A stretch of DNA of 64,000 nt. Source: Betaproteobacteria bacterium. Its GTDB lineage: Bacteria; Pseudomonadota; Gammaproteobacteria; Burkholderiales; Casimicrobiaceae. Positions within the stretch are counted from its first letter, which is position 1. Each line of letters opens with the position of its first letter. The notes beneath the pieces were generated by a model. The model did no database searches and was not told the DNA's origin. It saw nothing but the letters and a program-made list of their open reading frames with translations. Below, one piece after another: positions 18,036-27,657 of the stretch. The DNA is taken from NCBI GenBank assembly GCA_016861105.1, contig BOKS01000011.1, positions 62,001 through 126,000 on the forward strand, read 5' to 3'. The position numbers and the translations under genes were made by a program.

Positions 18036-18638
18036 ATGACCCGGACCCTCCGTTTCGCCCCGATCGCCGCCGCCGTCGTCCTCGCCGCCGCCGCGCACGC
18101 GGCGACCCCGGGGCAGGTCGCACCCGACTTCGCCGTCAACGACGCCGCGGGCAAGCCGGTCAGGCTGTCCGACTTCCGCGGCAAGCACGTCGTGCTCGAG
18201 TGGACGAACCCCGAGTGCCCGTTCGTGCGCAAGCACTACGACAGCGCCAACATGCAGTCGCTGCAGAAGGAGTTCGGCGCGAAGGAGGTCGTGTGGCTCG
18301 CGGTCAACTCGACGAACCGCGACCACGGCGAGTTCAAGACCGGCCCGCAGATGGCCGCGTGGATGCAGCAGCACGACGCGGTGCCCAGGGCCGTGCTGAT
18401 CGACGAGACCAGCAGCACGGGGCGTGCGTACGCGGCCCGCACCACGCCGCACATGTTCGTGATCGACCCCGCCGGCCGGATCGTCTACGCCGGGGCCATC
18501 GACGACAAGCGCTCCGCGAATCCGGCCGACGCCAGGACGGCGAAGAACTACGTGCGCGCGGCGCTGACCGAGACGCTGGCGGGCAAGCCGGTGACCACGG
18601 CGAGCACCACGCCGTACGGCTGCAGCGTGAAGTACTGA
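18036..18638 (+). CDS. Periplasmic thioredoxin-fold (redoxin) protein
   Basis: A 200-residue exported protein with a signal peptide ending AAAHAA (about 1-22) and an AhpC/redoxin-like domain (GQVAPDFAVNDAAGKPVRLSDF). The active-site region is NPECPFVRKHYD, so it has one cysteine rather than a CxxC pair; a second cysteine sits near the C-terminus in YGCSVKY. This pattern is typical of a family widespread in proteobacteria whose role is not settled (peroxidase-like or resolving thiol partner). It lies directly after the DsbD/ScsB-type reductase on the same strand and may be its periplasmic client. The start is set by the signal peptide. Confidence 0.86.
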   Translation: MTRTLRFAPIAAAVVLAAAAHAATPGQVAPDFAVNDAAGKPVRLSDFRGKHVVLEWTNPECPFVRKHYDSANMQSLQKEFGAKEVVWLAVNSTNRDHGEFKTGPQMAAWMQQHDAVPRAVLIDETSSTGRAYAARTTPHMFVIDPAGRIVYAGAIDDKRSANPADARTAKNYVRAALTETLAGKPVTTASTTPYGCSVKY

Positions 18639-18684
18639 CGGGCACGTCGGCCGCCGCGCATCGCGGCGCTATACTGCGACCCCG

Positions 18685-18709
18685 GCGCGCCGGCTCCGGG
18701 CCGGCGCGC
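18685..18709. repeat. 10-bp perfect stem-loop before the LysE-type gene
   Basis: GCGCGCCGGC (18685-18694) and GCCGGCGCGC (18700-18709) form a perfect stem with the 5-nt loop TCCGG. It is 47 bp after the redoxin stop and 27 bp before the exporter start, with a possible -10 (TATACT, 18670-18675) on its left. It could be a terminator without a T tract or a 5' leader hairpin. Confidence 0.4.
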
Positions 18710-18735
18710 GCCGTCGGTCACGCGGATGCCGCCCG

Positions 18736-19368
18736 ATGAGCCTCGAGACCTGGCTCGCCTTCTTCGTCGCCTGCTGGTTGATCAGCCTCTCGCCGGGCGC
18801 GGGTGCGATCTCGTGCATGGCCGCCGGCCTGCGCTATGGCTTCCGCCGGGCGCTGTGGAACATCCTCGGGCTGATCGGCGGCATCATGTTCGTGCTGCTC
18901 GTCGTCGTCATCGGCCTGGGCGCGCTGCTCGCGGCGTCCACGCTGGCGTTCGCGATCGTCAAGTGGATCGGCGTCGCCTACCTCGTGTGGCTCGGCATCC
19001 AGCAGTGGCGGGCGCCGGCCTTCACCGTGGACGCCCAGGCGGCGAAGCGCGCGCTGGGCGCCTCGCCGCGCGAGCTCGCCGTCAGGGGCTTCCTCGTCAA
19101 TGCGACCAATCCCAAGGGCATCCTCTTCATGCTCGCGGTGCTGCCGCAGTTCGTCGATCCCGCGCGACCGCAGGCGCTCCAGTACGCGATCTGCGGCCTC
19201 TCGCTCGCGGTCACCGACCTCGTCGTGATGAGCGGCTACACGCTGTTCGCGGCACGCGTGCTCGTCGTACTGCGCGAGCCGCACCACGTCCGGCTGCTCA
19301 ACCGCGCGTTCGGCGGGCTGTTCGTGGCCGCCGGCGCGGCGCTCGCGACCTTCAAGCGCGCCGGCTGA
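18736..19368 (+). CDS. LysE/RhtB-family amino-acid exporter
   Basis: A 210-residue inner-membrane protein with six hydrophobic segments. The family signature SPGAGAISCMAAGLRYGFRR is at about 18-37, and the conserved ATNPKGILFMLAVLPQF is near 122. Members export small amino acids such as homoserine, threonine or lysine; the substrate here cannot be told. It stands alone, converging on the Sel1-repeat gene with a 25-bp gap. Confidence 0.9.
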   Translation: MSLETWLAFFVACWLISLSPGAGAISCMAAGLRYGFRRALWNILGLIGGIMFVLLVVVIGLGALLAASTLAFAIVKWIGVAYLVWLGIQQWRAPAFTVDAQAAKRALGASPRELAVRGFLVNATNPKGILFMLAVLPQFVDPARPQALQYAICGLSLAVTDLVVMSGYTLFAARVLVVLREPHHVRLLNRAFGGLFVAAGAALATFKRAG

Positions 19369-19393
19369 GAGGGTGGGGGCCCGGCGGCGCCGG

Positions 19394-20044
19394 TCAGCCC
19401 GCCTCCGGCTGGAAGCGGGCCGCCTCGCGGTCGAGGCGCTCCGCGAGCCCTAGCGCGATCTGCCCGCGCAGGGCGTCCGCGAGCGGATCGGCCTCGTCGC
19501 GGACGGCCGCATCACCCGACATCGCTGCGATGCGCGCCCAGCGGTAGGCCTCGGCGGGGTCGCTGCGGACGCCCTCGCCGGCGGCGTACATGCGCGCCAG
19601 CGCGAGCTGCGAGCCGGCGTGCCCGGCGCGCGCGGCGGCACGGTGCAGGCGGAACGCGGCGCGCAGGTCGATGTCGCCGACGTCGCCGGACGCGTGCAGC
19701 GTCGCGAGCGCGTGCTGGGCCTCCGGATGCCCGCGCTTGTGGAGCGCGCGCATCCAGTTCGGCGACGCGGCGCGCTCGAGGACGTCGGCGGCGCGCCGGG
19801 GATCGCGCTCGATCCCCTGTCCGTCCAGGTACAGCTGGCCGAGCAGCACGTCGGCGTCCGGATACCAGTTGCGCCCGGCGCGCTCGAGCAGCGGGACGGC
19901 AGCCTCGACGTCGCCGGCGGCGATGAGTTGCTCGGCCTGCGCGGTCGCCGCCTCCGGGGGAAGCAGCTCGCTTGCAGGTGCGGCAGGGGCGGCGGCCAGC
20001 CATGCGGCGGCGGCCGCGGACGCGATGCGGCGCTTCGGCGTCAT
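19394..20044 (-). CDS. Sel1-repeat (TPR-like) periplasmic protein
   Basis: A 216-residue protein with a signal peptide (about 1-25, ending AAPASE) and three to four Sel1-like repeats, the clearest being LLGQLYLDGQGIERDPRRAA and LALARMYAAGEGVRSDPAEA. Sel1 repeats form a helical scaffold for protein-protein contacts, often in envelope processes. No enzymatic domain is seen. It follows the COG4091 oxidoreductase after 87 bp on the same strand but need not be functionally linked. Confidence 0.82.
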   Translation of the reverse strand: MTPKRRIASAAAAAWLAAAPAAPASELLPPEAATAQAEQLIAAGDVEAAVPLLERAGRNWYPDADVLLGQLYLDGQGIERDPRRAADVLERAASPNWMRALHKRGHPEAQHALATLHASGDVGDIDLRAAFRLHRAAARAGHAGSQLALARMYAAGEGVRSDPAEAYRWARIAAMSGDAAVRDEADPLADALRGQIALGLAERLDREAARFQPEAG

Positions 20045-20131
20045 GGGTCTCCTGCCGGACGCTCCGGGGGGCGTCCGTGGACGATTGAGCGCCCCGCCCG
20101 GGCCGGAGTTCCGCCGTGCGGGCGTCGCACG

Positions 20132-21484
20132 TCAGCCGGCGAACGAGCGTTCCATCTCGCGCCGGAAGGCGACGGCGTCGTCGCGCCCGTCCAGCGCCAC
20201 GTCGTCCCAGTGCACGGGCGCGTTCGCGGCGACCGCGCGGCGCAGGGCGACGCCGTGAGCGAGTCCGAGGGGGAGCCCGCCCATGCGCAGCGAGTCCGCA
20301 GCCGGGACAAGCTTGCCGTAGACCGTGAAGCCGCCTTCGCCGTCGAGCGTCTCGCCCGCGCGGAGGTCGCGCTTCGCGGTGGCCACGACGTCGCCGAGCC
20401 ACGCGGCCGCCTGCCCGGTCGGCTCGCCGCGCAGGCCGACGCAGGCGACGCTGATGCCGAGCTCGAGCCCGATCGCGTGATAGGGCTTGTACATCGCCGC
20501 GTAGCGGCCGGACGGGTCGGTCGAAAACCCGTACTCGCGGAAGCAGCGGCGCACGTAGTCCTCGCCGTCGGGACCACCGGCCCGGAACGTGGCGTACACG
20601 CCCCAGCGGAGGTCGCGGAACACGGGGCGCCCGTCCCGCTCCACCGACGAGACGACCTCGACCTGGCCCGCGTGGTGCAGATGGCCGCCCTCGTCGCGCG
20701 GGCGCAGGACGCGCGGCAGGTCGTCGACGCCGCAGGGCGGGAACGCGAGCCCGTCGGGGGCCGGCACGAGCCCCGTGGCGTTCGCCACCGCCGCCATCTC
20801 GATCGCGCTCTTGGTGCCGTCGAGGAACGAGTTGAACATGCGCGCGTTGAAGTCGCCGGCCGCGACCATCTCGGGCGTGAATCCGTAGTGCGGCCACACG
20901 GTCTGCGGCGTCGAGGCGTGATACGCCGGCAGGTACTTCGTGCCCTTTCCGGCCGCGACGACCTCGAAGCCGGAGGCGCGCGCCCAGTCCACCATCTCGC
21001 AGATCAGCGCCGGCTGGTCGCCGTAGGCGAGCGAATAGACGACGCCCGCGGCGCGCGCGCGCCGCGCGAGCAGCGGGCCGGCGAGCGCGTCGGCTTCGAC
21101 GTTCACCATCACGACGTGCTTGCCGTGCGCGCAGCAGGCGAGCACGTGGCGGATGCCGGCCGCAGGATGGCCCGTGGCGTCGATCACGATGTCCACCTCG
21201 GGCGCCGCGATCACCGCCGCGGCGTCGTCGGTGATGCAGGTCGTGCGGCCGCGCGCCGCCTCCGCGACGCTGCGCGCGGCGAGCCGCTCCTCCGGCCAGC
21301 CGGTGCGCAGCAGCGACGCGCGGGCACGGTCCGGGGCGAGGTCCGCCACCGCGACGACGTGCACGCCGGGCGTGTGCTTCGCCTGGGCGAGGTACATCGA
21401 GCCGAACTTGCCCGCGCCGATCAGCGCCACGCGCAGCCGGCGGCCCGCGCGCTCGCGCTCGAGGAGGAGGCGGTGCAGGTTCAA
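20132..21484 (-). CDS. COG4091-type NAD(P)-dependent oxidoreductase (homoserine dehydrogenase-like with SAF domain)
   Basis: A 450-residue cytosolic enzyme with an N-terminal Rossmann fold (VALIGAGKFGSMYLAQ, about 18-33), a homoserine-dehydrogenase-like catalytic middle and a C-terminal SAF domain (about 350-440, LRAGETLDGEGGFTVYGKL). The family is widespread and mostly uncharacterised; some members act on sugar acids or tetrose derivatives. The start is a TTG at 21484 whose second and third bases are part of the TGA stop of the HAD gene (TTGA overlap). That gives the expected N-terminus LNLHRLLLERERAG; no ATG or GTG fits. Tight overlap with the HAD gene indicates a shared pathway. Confidence 0.88.
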   Translation of the reverse strand: MNLHRLLLERERAGRRLRVALIGAGKFGSMYLAQAKHTPGVHVVAVADLAPDRARASLLRTGWPEERLAARSVAEAARGRTTCITDDAAAVIAAPEVDIVIDATGHPAAGIRHVLACCAHGKHVVMVNVEADALAGPLLARRARAAGVVYSLAYGDQPALICEMVDWARASGFEVVAAGKGTKYLPAYHASTPQTVWPHYGFTPEMVAAGDFNARMFNSFLDGTKSAIEMAAVANATGLVPAPDGLAFPPCGVDDLPRVLRPRDEGGHLHHAGQVEVVSSVERDGRPVFRDLRWGVYATFRAGGPDGEDYVRRCFREYGFSTDPSGRYAAMYKPYHAIGLELGISVACVGLRGEPTGQAAAWLGDVVATAKRDLRAGETLDGEGGFTVYGKLVPAADSLRMGGLPLGLAHGVALRRAVAANAPVHWDDVALDGRDDAVAFRREMERSFAG

Positions 21485-22122
21485 GGTGCGGTCCCCGCCG
21501 CCGGCGCCGGCGCACCGCCGAGGCCCAGCTCCGCGAGCACGGCGCGCACGCCCTGCGGCCCGATCGCGCGTCGCGCGACGAGGCCCACGCGCCCCGCCGC
21601 CGCGACGTTCAGCGGGTGGTCGTCGACGAACAGCGCCTGCGCCGGCGCGAGCCCCAGCGCGTCGAGGACGTGCTCGAAGTAGTCGGCGTCCGGCTTGAGG
21701 CGGCCGACCGCGTACGACGGGAAGTTGGCGTGGAAGCGCGCCGGCAGCGCCCACTCGCGCTCGAAGCGCTCCCAGTGCAGCTCGTTGGTGTTGGACAGCG
21801 ACGCGACGCGGAAACGGCGCGCGAGGTCGTCGAGCAGCGCGGGGGCGCCTTCGAACATGCGCCGCGGCCAGGTCGCGAACTCGGCGAGGAAGGTCGCGCC
21901 GTCGACCGCGAGCCCGAACTCCTCGACGACGCGCTGCCCGAACGCCTCGCGCGACGTGCGCCCGGTCTCGTAGTCGCGCACGGCCGGCGAGGCGAGCCAG
22001 CGCGTCCACAGCGTCGCGAGGTCCGGCAGCGACGGGCACCATTCGAGCATGCGGTCGGCGCCGACGATCTCGACGACGACGCCGCCGAGGTCGAGGAGGA
22101 CCGCTTCGATGCGGGACTTCAC
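21481..22122 (-). CDS. HAD-IA family hydrolase
   Basis: A 213-residue phosphatase-like protein. Motif I is LLDLGGVVVE (nucleophile Asp11), motif II is SLSNTNELHW, and motif IV is FVDDHPLNVAAA near residue 175. It resembles the YihX-type sugar-phosphate or nucleotide phosphatases. The gene sits 7 bp after the AEC transporter gene's stop side (the transporter lies upstream in transcription) and overlaps the oxidoreductase by 4 bp. The three genes look like a small catabolic unit: uptake or efflux, dephosphorylation and oxidation. The substrate is unknown. Confidence 0.86.
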   Translation of the reverse strand: MKSRIEAVLLDLGGVVVEIVGADRMLEWCPSLPDLATLWTRWLASPAVRDYETGRTSREAFGQRVVEEFGLAVDGATFLAEFATWPRRMFEGAPALLDDLARRFRVASLSNTNELHWERFEREWALPARFHANFPSYAVGRLKPDADYFEHVLDALGLAPAQALFVDDHPLNVAAAGRVGLVARRAIGPQGVRAVLAELGLGGAPAPAAGTAP

Positions 22123-22129
22123 GACGGCG

Positions 22130-23008
22130 TCACTGGCGAAGGGCGAGCGCGAGCCCGATCGGGATGAAGACGACGGCGAGCAGGTTGCCGACGAGCACGA
22201 TCGACGCGACCTTGCCCGGCTCCTGCCGGTACTGCTCGGCGACCATGAAGTTGAGCACGGCCGGCGGCAGCGCCGCGAACAGGACGAGCAGCCCCCGCTG
22301 CAGGTCGGTGAGGCCGAGCAGCGGGGCGAGCGCGAGCGCGACGACGAGGCCGGTGACCGGGCAGACGACGCCGCCGACCACGCCCAGCCAGGCGTCGTTC
22401 CAGCGGATGCCGGTGAGACGCACGCCCAGCGACAGCAGCATCAGCGGGATCAGCCCGTCGCCGACCATCTTGAACGTGACGGCGATCCAATCCGGCAGCG
22501 GCGGTCGCGCGAACGCGAACGCGAAGCCGGCGAAGGTCGACCAGACCATCGGGTTGCGCAGCAGCCGCCCGAAGCGCGCGTGGTGGTCGATGATCCACGC
22601 GCCGAGCGTGAAGTGGAGGAGGTTGCTGATGACGAACAGCGCCACCATCGGCCCGAAGCCGGCCTCGCCGAACGCGAGCACCGACAGCGGCAGTCCCATG
22701 TTGCCGCAGTTGTTGAACATCATCGGCGGCACGAACGTCCGCGGATCCTGCTTCAGCCACCGCGCGACCGGCCAGGCGAGCAGGCCCGAGCCCAGCACGA
22801 TGCCGACGCTGCCGACCATCAGCATCGCGTCGCCGCGCACGTCGAACGACTTCGACGACAGCGCGGAGAAGATCAGCGCCGGCGCGAGAACGTTCATGCT
22901 GATGCGGTTCACCATCCCCATGTCCGGCTGCACGCGCCGGCCCCACAGGTACCCGATCGCGATCACCGAGAACACCGGCAGGATGATGCCGAGGATGCGC
23001 TCGGTCAC
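22130..23008 (-). CDS. AEC-family (auxin efflux carrier) transporter
   Basis: A 292-residue inner-membrane protein with eight to ten hydrophobic segments and the family patterns SMNVLAPALIFSALSSKSF and MFNNCGNMGLPLSVLAFGEAG (shown here in part). Members move organic acids such as malate or malonate. The start is the GTG at 23008, giving VTERILGIILPVFSVIAIGY. A long open frame further upstream is antisense DNA over hslU. It begins directly after the heptad/inverted repeat block 23029-23118 and leads into the HAD and COG4091 genes. Confidence 0.88.
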   Translation of the reverse strand: MTERILGIILPVFSVIAIGYLWGRRVQPDMGMVNRISMNVLAPALIFSALSSKSFDVRGDAMLMVGSVGIVLGSGLLAWPVARWLKQDPRTFVPPMMFNNCGNMGLPLSVLAFGEAGFGPMVALFVISNLLHFTLGAWIIDHHARFGRLLRNPMVWSTFAGFAFAFARPPLPDWIAVTFKMVGDGLIPLMLLSLGVRLTGIRWNDAWLGVVGGVVCPVTGLVVALALAPLLGLTDLQRGLLVLFAALPPAVLNFMVAEQYRQEPGKVASIVLVGNLLAVVFIPIGLALALRQ

Positions 23009-23028
23009 GGGGCTCGCGCCTGGCGATC

Positions 23029-23118
23029 GGCGACGGGCGATCGGCGTTGGGAGGGTCGCGCGGCGGCCTGACGCCGCAGCGAGGCGCTGCGATCGCCTAT
23101 CGCCGATCGCCCATCGCC
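23029..23118. repeat. GGCGATN heptad repeat with inverted partner between hslU and the AEC gene
   Basis: On the minus strand the hslU stop is followed by five tandem heptads of the form GGCGATN (forward strand ATCGCC copies, about 23092-23125). A matching block lies at 23022-23046. The 18-mers 23029-23046 and 23101-23118 are inverted copies with one difference that becomes a G-U pair in RNA, so a long stem with a 54-nt loop can form. It may be an intergenic terminator/stabiliser or a dispersed repeat element. Confidence 0.6.
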
Positions 23119-23124
23119 CATCGC

Positions 23125-24456
<1,332 letters not shown>

Positions 24457-24631
24457 GGCAGCGGCACTCGTGCGCGACGCGGAACGCCCCCGGACGGAGG
24501 CGGCGCCATTGTACCGCCGGCCCGACGCGCGGCCCGCGCGCGAGCGGCGGGTGGCCGGGAGGGCCGTCATCGCCTATCATCCGCTGCTCGCCACGACCTC
24601 CCGCCGCCGCCGCCCGGCCCCGACGTCCCCG

Positions 24632-25186
24632 ATGCACACCGTCCGAACGATCCTGTCGACCTTCGCGCTCGTCGCCGCGCTGGGCGCGTGCAGCAGCACG
24701 GCGTCGCTCGACCCGCGCACCTGGTTTCGGAGCAGCGGCGAGCCGCCGGCGCCCAAGGCGCGCGAGCAGCCGGGCGTCGATGCGCGGCTGCGCGGCGTCG
24801 GCGCCCCGGTCACGGGCACGGTGCGCATGCGCGAGAGCGGGGACCTGCTGGTGATCTTCGTCGACATCGCCGCCGGCGCACCGGGCCCCTACCGCGTCGT
24901 GCTGCACGAAACCGGCAACTGCAGCTCGCCGAACGGCTTCTCCGCAGGCGCGCCGTGGTCGCCGCCGGGCTGGCGCGAATCCGCGCTGCGGCTCGTGCCC
25001 GAGGTCTACGCGAACATCAACGGGCAGGCGCAGCTCACGGCGCGGGTGCGCGGCGTGCGCCTCGGCGACGCCGTCAAGCGCTCCGTGCTCGTCTACCAGG
25101 GCACGACGCCCGAGGTCCCGCGGCCCGACGTGCGCAACAACGTCGTCGCCTGCGGCGTCTTCGAGCAGGCCACCACGCTCTTCTGA
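24632..25186 (+). CDS. SodC-like lipoprotein lacking metal ligands
   Basis: A 184-residue predicted lipoprotein (lipobox ALGAC, Cys20). Its core HETGNCSSPNGFSAGAPWSP lines up with the Cu-Zn superoxide dismutase motif [20 protein letters not shown] found in the intact SodC at 34096-34623 of this same window. The two disulfide cysteines are kept (Cys97 and Cys174). Of the metal ligands, the first Cu histidine became valine and the bridging histidine became proline; only one histidine (His92) of that block remains. It is therefore unlikely to be an active dismutase and may be a structural or binding derivative of the fold. It starts 175 bp after the divergent hslU start and leads towards fabI. 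Confidence 0.72.
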   Translation: MHTVRTILSTFALVAALGACSSTASLDPRTWFRSSGEPPAPKAREQPGVDARLRGVGAPVTGTVRMRESGDLLVIFVDIAAGAPGPYRVVLHETGNCSSPNGFSAGAPWSPPGWRESALRLVPEVYANINGQAQLTARVRGVRLGDAVKRSVLVYQGTTPEVPRPDVRNNVVACGVFEQATTLF

Positions 25187-25240
25187 ACCCCACCACGACG
25201 GCCCTCGCGTCGACGCGACCGGCCCCAGGACCACGACGCG

Positions 25241-26029
25241 ATGGGCTTGCTGCAAGACAAGAGGATCCTGATCACGGGCGTGCTCTCCAACCGCTCGATC
25301 GCCTACGGGGTGGCGCGCGCGTGCCGGCGCGAGGGTGCGACGCTCGCCTTCACCTACGTCAACGACGACCTCAGGGACCGCGTCGTCAAGCTGGCCGAGG
25401 AGTTCGGGCCGTGCCCGGTGCTGCCCTGCGACGTCACGTCCGACGCCGACGTCGACGCGCTGTTCTCCGCGCTGGCGCGGGAGTGGGGCGGCCTCGACGG
25501 ACTGCTGCACTCGATCGCATTCGCGCCGCGCGAGGCGCTGTCGGGCGACTTCCTGAACGGGATCACGCGCGAGGCGTTCGCCACCGCGCACGACGTGAGC
25601 GCGTACAGTCTCTCCGCGCTCGCGAAGGGCGCACGGCCGCTGATGCAGGGGCGCGACGCATCGATCCTCACGCTCACCTACCTCGGCGCGGTGCGCGCCC
25701 TGCCCAACTACAACCTGATGGGCCTCGCCAAGGCGTCGCTCGAGGCCAGCGTCCGCTACCTCGCGAGCTGCCTGGGGCCGGAGGGGACGCGCGTCAACGC
25801 GATCTCCGCGGGCCCGATCAAGACGCTCGCCGCGGCCGGCATCGGGGGGTTCTCCCGGATCCTGAACTTCGTGGAGCGCAACGCGCCGCTGCGGCGCAAC
25901 GTGACGATCGACGAGGTGGGCAACGTCGCGGCGTTCTACTTCTCGCCGCTCGCATCGGGCATCACCGGCGAGGTCACCTACGTGGACGCCGGGTTCTCGA
26001 TCGTCGCGGCGGGACTCGCCGAGGACTGA
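25241..26029 (+). CDS. fabI: Enoyl-[acyl-carrier-protein] reductase (NADH)
   Basis: A 262-residue short-chain dehydrogenase-type enzyme that reduces trans-2-enoyl-ACP in the last step of each fatty-acid elongation cycle. It has the FabI-specific cofactor loop GVLSNRSIAYG (13-23), and the catalytic Tyr157 and Lys164 in NYNLMGLAK. VNAISAGPIKTLAA and the C-terminal GITGEVTYVDAG complete the signature. Start MGLLQDKRILITG is typical. It is followed 17 bp later by an oxidoreductase gene on the same strand. Confidence 0.95.
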   Translation: MGLLQDKRILITGVLSNRSIAYGVARACRREGATLAFTYVNDDLRDRVVKLAEEFGPCPVLPCDVTSDADVDALFSALAREWGGLDGLLHSIAFAPREALSGDFLNGITREAFATAHDVSAYSLSALAKGARPLMQGRDASILTLTYLGAVRALPNYNLMGLAKASLEASVRYLASCLGPEGTRVNAISAGPIKTLAAAGIGGFSRILNFVERNAPLRRNVTIDEVGNVAAFYFSPLASGITGEVTYVDAGFSIVAAGLAED

Positions 26030-26046
26030 CCGCGCACGCGGCGCGC

Positions 26047-27657
26047 ATGACCGCGGCCGTGTTCGACGCCGCCGTCGTCGGCGGCGGGCACAACGGGCTG
26101 GTCTGCGCGGCCTACCTCGCCGGCGCGGGCCTGCGCGTCTGCGTGCTCGAGCGCCGCGGCATCGTCGGCGGCGCCGCGGTCACCGAGGCGTTCCATCCGG
26201 GCTTCCGCAATTCCACGGCGAGCTACACCGTCGGACTGCTGCATCCGAAGGTCGTCCGCGACCTCGCGCTGGCGTCGCAGGGGCTGCGCATCGTCGAGCG
26301 GCCGATGGCGAACTTCCTGCCGCTGTCGGACCGGGCGGGCGACGCGCTGGCGATCGGCGGCGGCCTCGCGGCGACGCAGGCGGCGATCGGGCGCCACTCG
26401 CGACGCGACGCCGAGCGCTGGCCGCTCTACCAGGCGATGCTCGCGCGCGTGGCCGCGGTCGTGAACGACCTGCGGCTCGCCACGCCGCCCGACGCCGGCG
26501 GCGGCGCCGCCGCGCTGCTCGCCGCCTGGCGCGCCACCCGGCGGTTTCGCGCGCTCGACCGCGCGGCGCGTCGCGACGCGCTCGACCTGTTCACGAAAAG
26601 CGCCGGCGACCTGCTCGACCGCTGGTTCGAGTCGGCGCCGGTCAAGGCAGCGCTCGCGTTCGACGCGATCGTCGGCCACTACGCGAGCCCCTACGCCGGC
26701 GGCTCGGCGTACCTGCTGCTGCACCTCGTCGCGGGCGGGGTGGACGGCAAGCCCGGCGCGTGGGGACACGCGATCGGCGGGATGGGGGCGATCACGCAGG
26801 CGATGGCGCGGACCTGCGCTGCGCGCGGCGTCGCCATCCGCACGGACGCCGAGGTGGCGCGCGTGCTCGTGAAGGCCGGCCGCGCCGCCGGCGTCGAGCT
26901 CGCCTCCGGCGAGGTCGTCGAGGCGCGGCGCGTCGTCGCGAACGTCAATCCGAAGCTGCTGTTCCGCCGCCTCGTCGCGCCCGAGCACGTCCCGGACGAC
27001 TTCCGCGCGCGCATCGACGGCTACCGCTGCGCGTCGGGCACGTTCCGCATGAACGTCGCGCTCGCGGCGCTTCCGTCGTTCGCCGCGCGTCCCGGCCCCG
27101 GGCCGCACCTCGCGAGCGGGATCGTCATGGCGCCGTCGCTCGCCTACATGGAGCGGGCCTACCTCGACGCGCGCACGCGCGGCTGGTCGCAGGCGCCAGT
27201 CGTCGAGATGCTGATCCCCTCGCTCGTCGACGACACGCTGTGCGCGCCCGGGTCGCACGTCGCGAGCCTGTTCTGCCAGCACGTGCACCCCGATCTCGGC
27301 GAGGTGCTGCCCGGCCGGACGTGGGACGACGCGCGCGACGAGGTCGCCGACCTGATGATCGGCACGGTCGAGCGCTTCGCGCCGGGGTTCCGCCGCGCCG
27401 TCGTCGGCCGCAGCGCGCTGACGCCGCTCGACCTCGAGCGCGACTTCGGCCTCGTGGGCGGCGACATCTACCACGGCGCGATGACCGCCGACCAGCTGTT
27501 CTGCGCGCGGCCCGTGCCGGGGTACGCCGGCTATCGCATGCCGTTGCGCGGCCTCTACCTGTGCGGCGCGGGCGCGCATCCGGGCGGCGGCGTGAGCGGC
27601 GTGCCGGGCCACAACGCCGCGCGCGAGATCCTGCGCGACGTGCGGCGCCATGGCTGA
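26047..27657 (+). CDS. PYROXD2/phytoene-desaturase-like FAD oxidoreductase
   Basis: A 536-residue flavoprotein with an N-terminal dinucleotide fold (AAVVGGGHNGLVCAAYLAGAG, in part) and the conserved C-terminal FAD contact LCGAGAHPGGGVSGVPGHNAA. The sequence belongs to COG1233 but is closer to the PYROXD2 branch than to carotenoid CrtI enzymes, and no carotenoid genes lie nearby. The reaction is unknown. Start ATG at 26047 follows fabI by 17 bp; its stop overlaps the start of the MFS gene by 8 bp. Confidence 0.88.
   Translation: MTAAVFDAAVVGGGHNGLVCAAYLAGAGLRVCVLERRGIVGGAAVTEAFHPGFRNSTASYTVGLLHPKVVRDLALASQGLRIVERPMANFLPLSDRAGDALAIGGGLAATQAAIGRHSRRDAERWPLYQAMLARVAAVVNDLRLATPPDAGGGAAALLAAWRATRRFRALDRAARRDALDLFTKSAGDLLDRWFESAPVKAALAFDAIVGHYASPYAGGSAYLLLHLVAGGVDGKPGAWGHAIGGMGAITQAMARTCAARGVAIRTDAEVARVLVKAGRAAGVELASGEVVEARRVVANVNPKLLFRRLVAPEHVPDDFRARIDGYRCASGTFRMNVALAALPSFAARPGPGPHLASGIVMAPSLAYMERAYLDARTRGWSQAPVVEMLIPSLVDDTLCAPGSHVASLFCQHVHPDLGEVLPGRTWDDARDEVADLMIGTVERFAPGFRRAVVGRSALTPLDLERDFGLVGGDIYHGAMTADQLFCARPVPGYAGYRMPLRGLYLCGAGAHPGGGVSGVPGHNAAREILRDVRRHG

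Noticed and set aside
14987..18232. A 1081-codon minus-strand frame
   Set aside because: Only the last 191 codons match GDT1 proteins; the rest is antisense to the DsbD/ScsB-type and redoxin genes.
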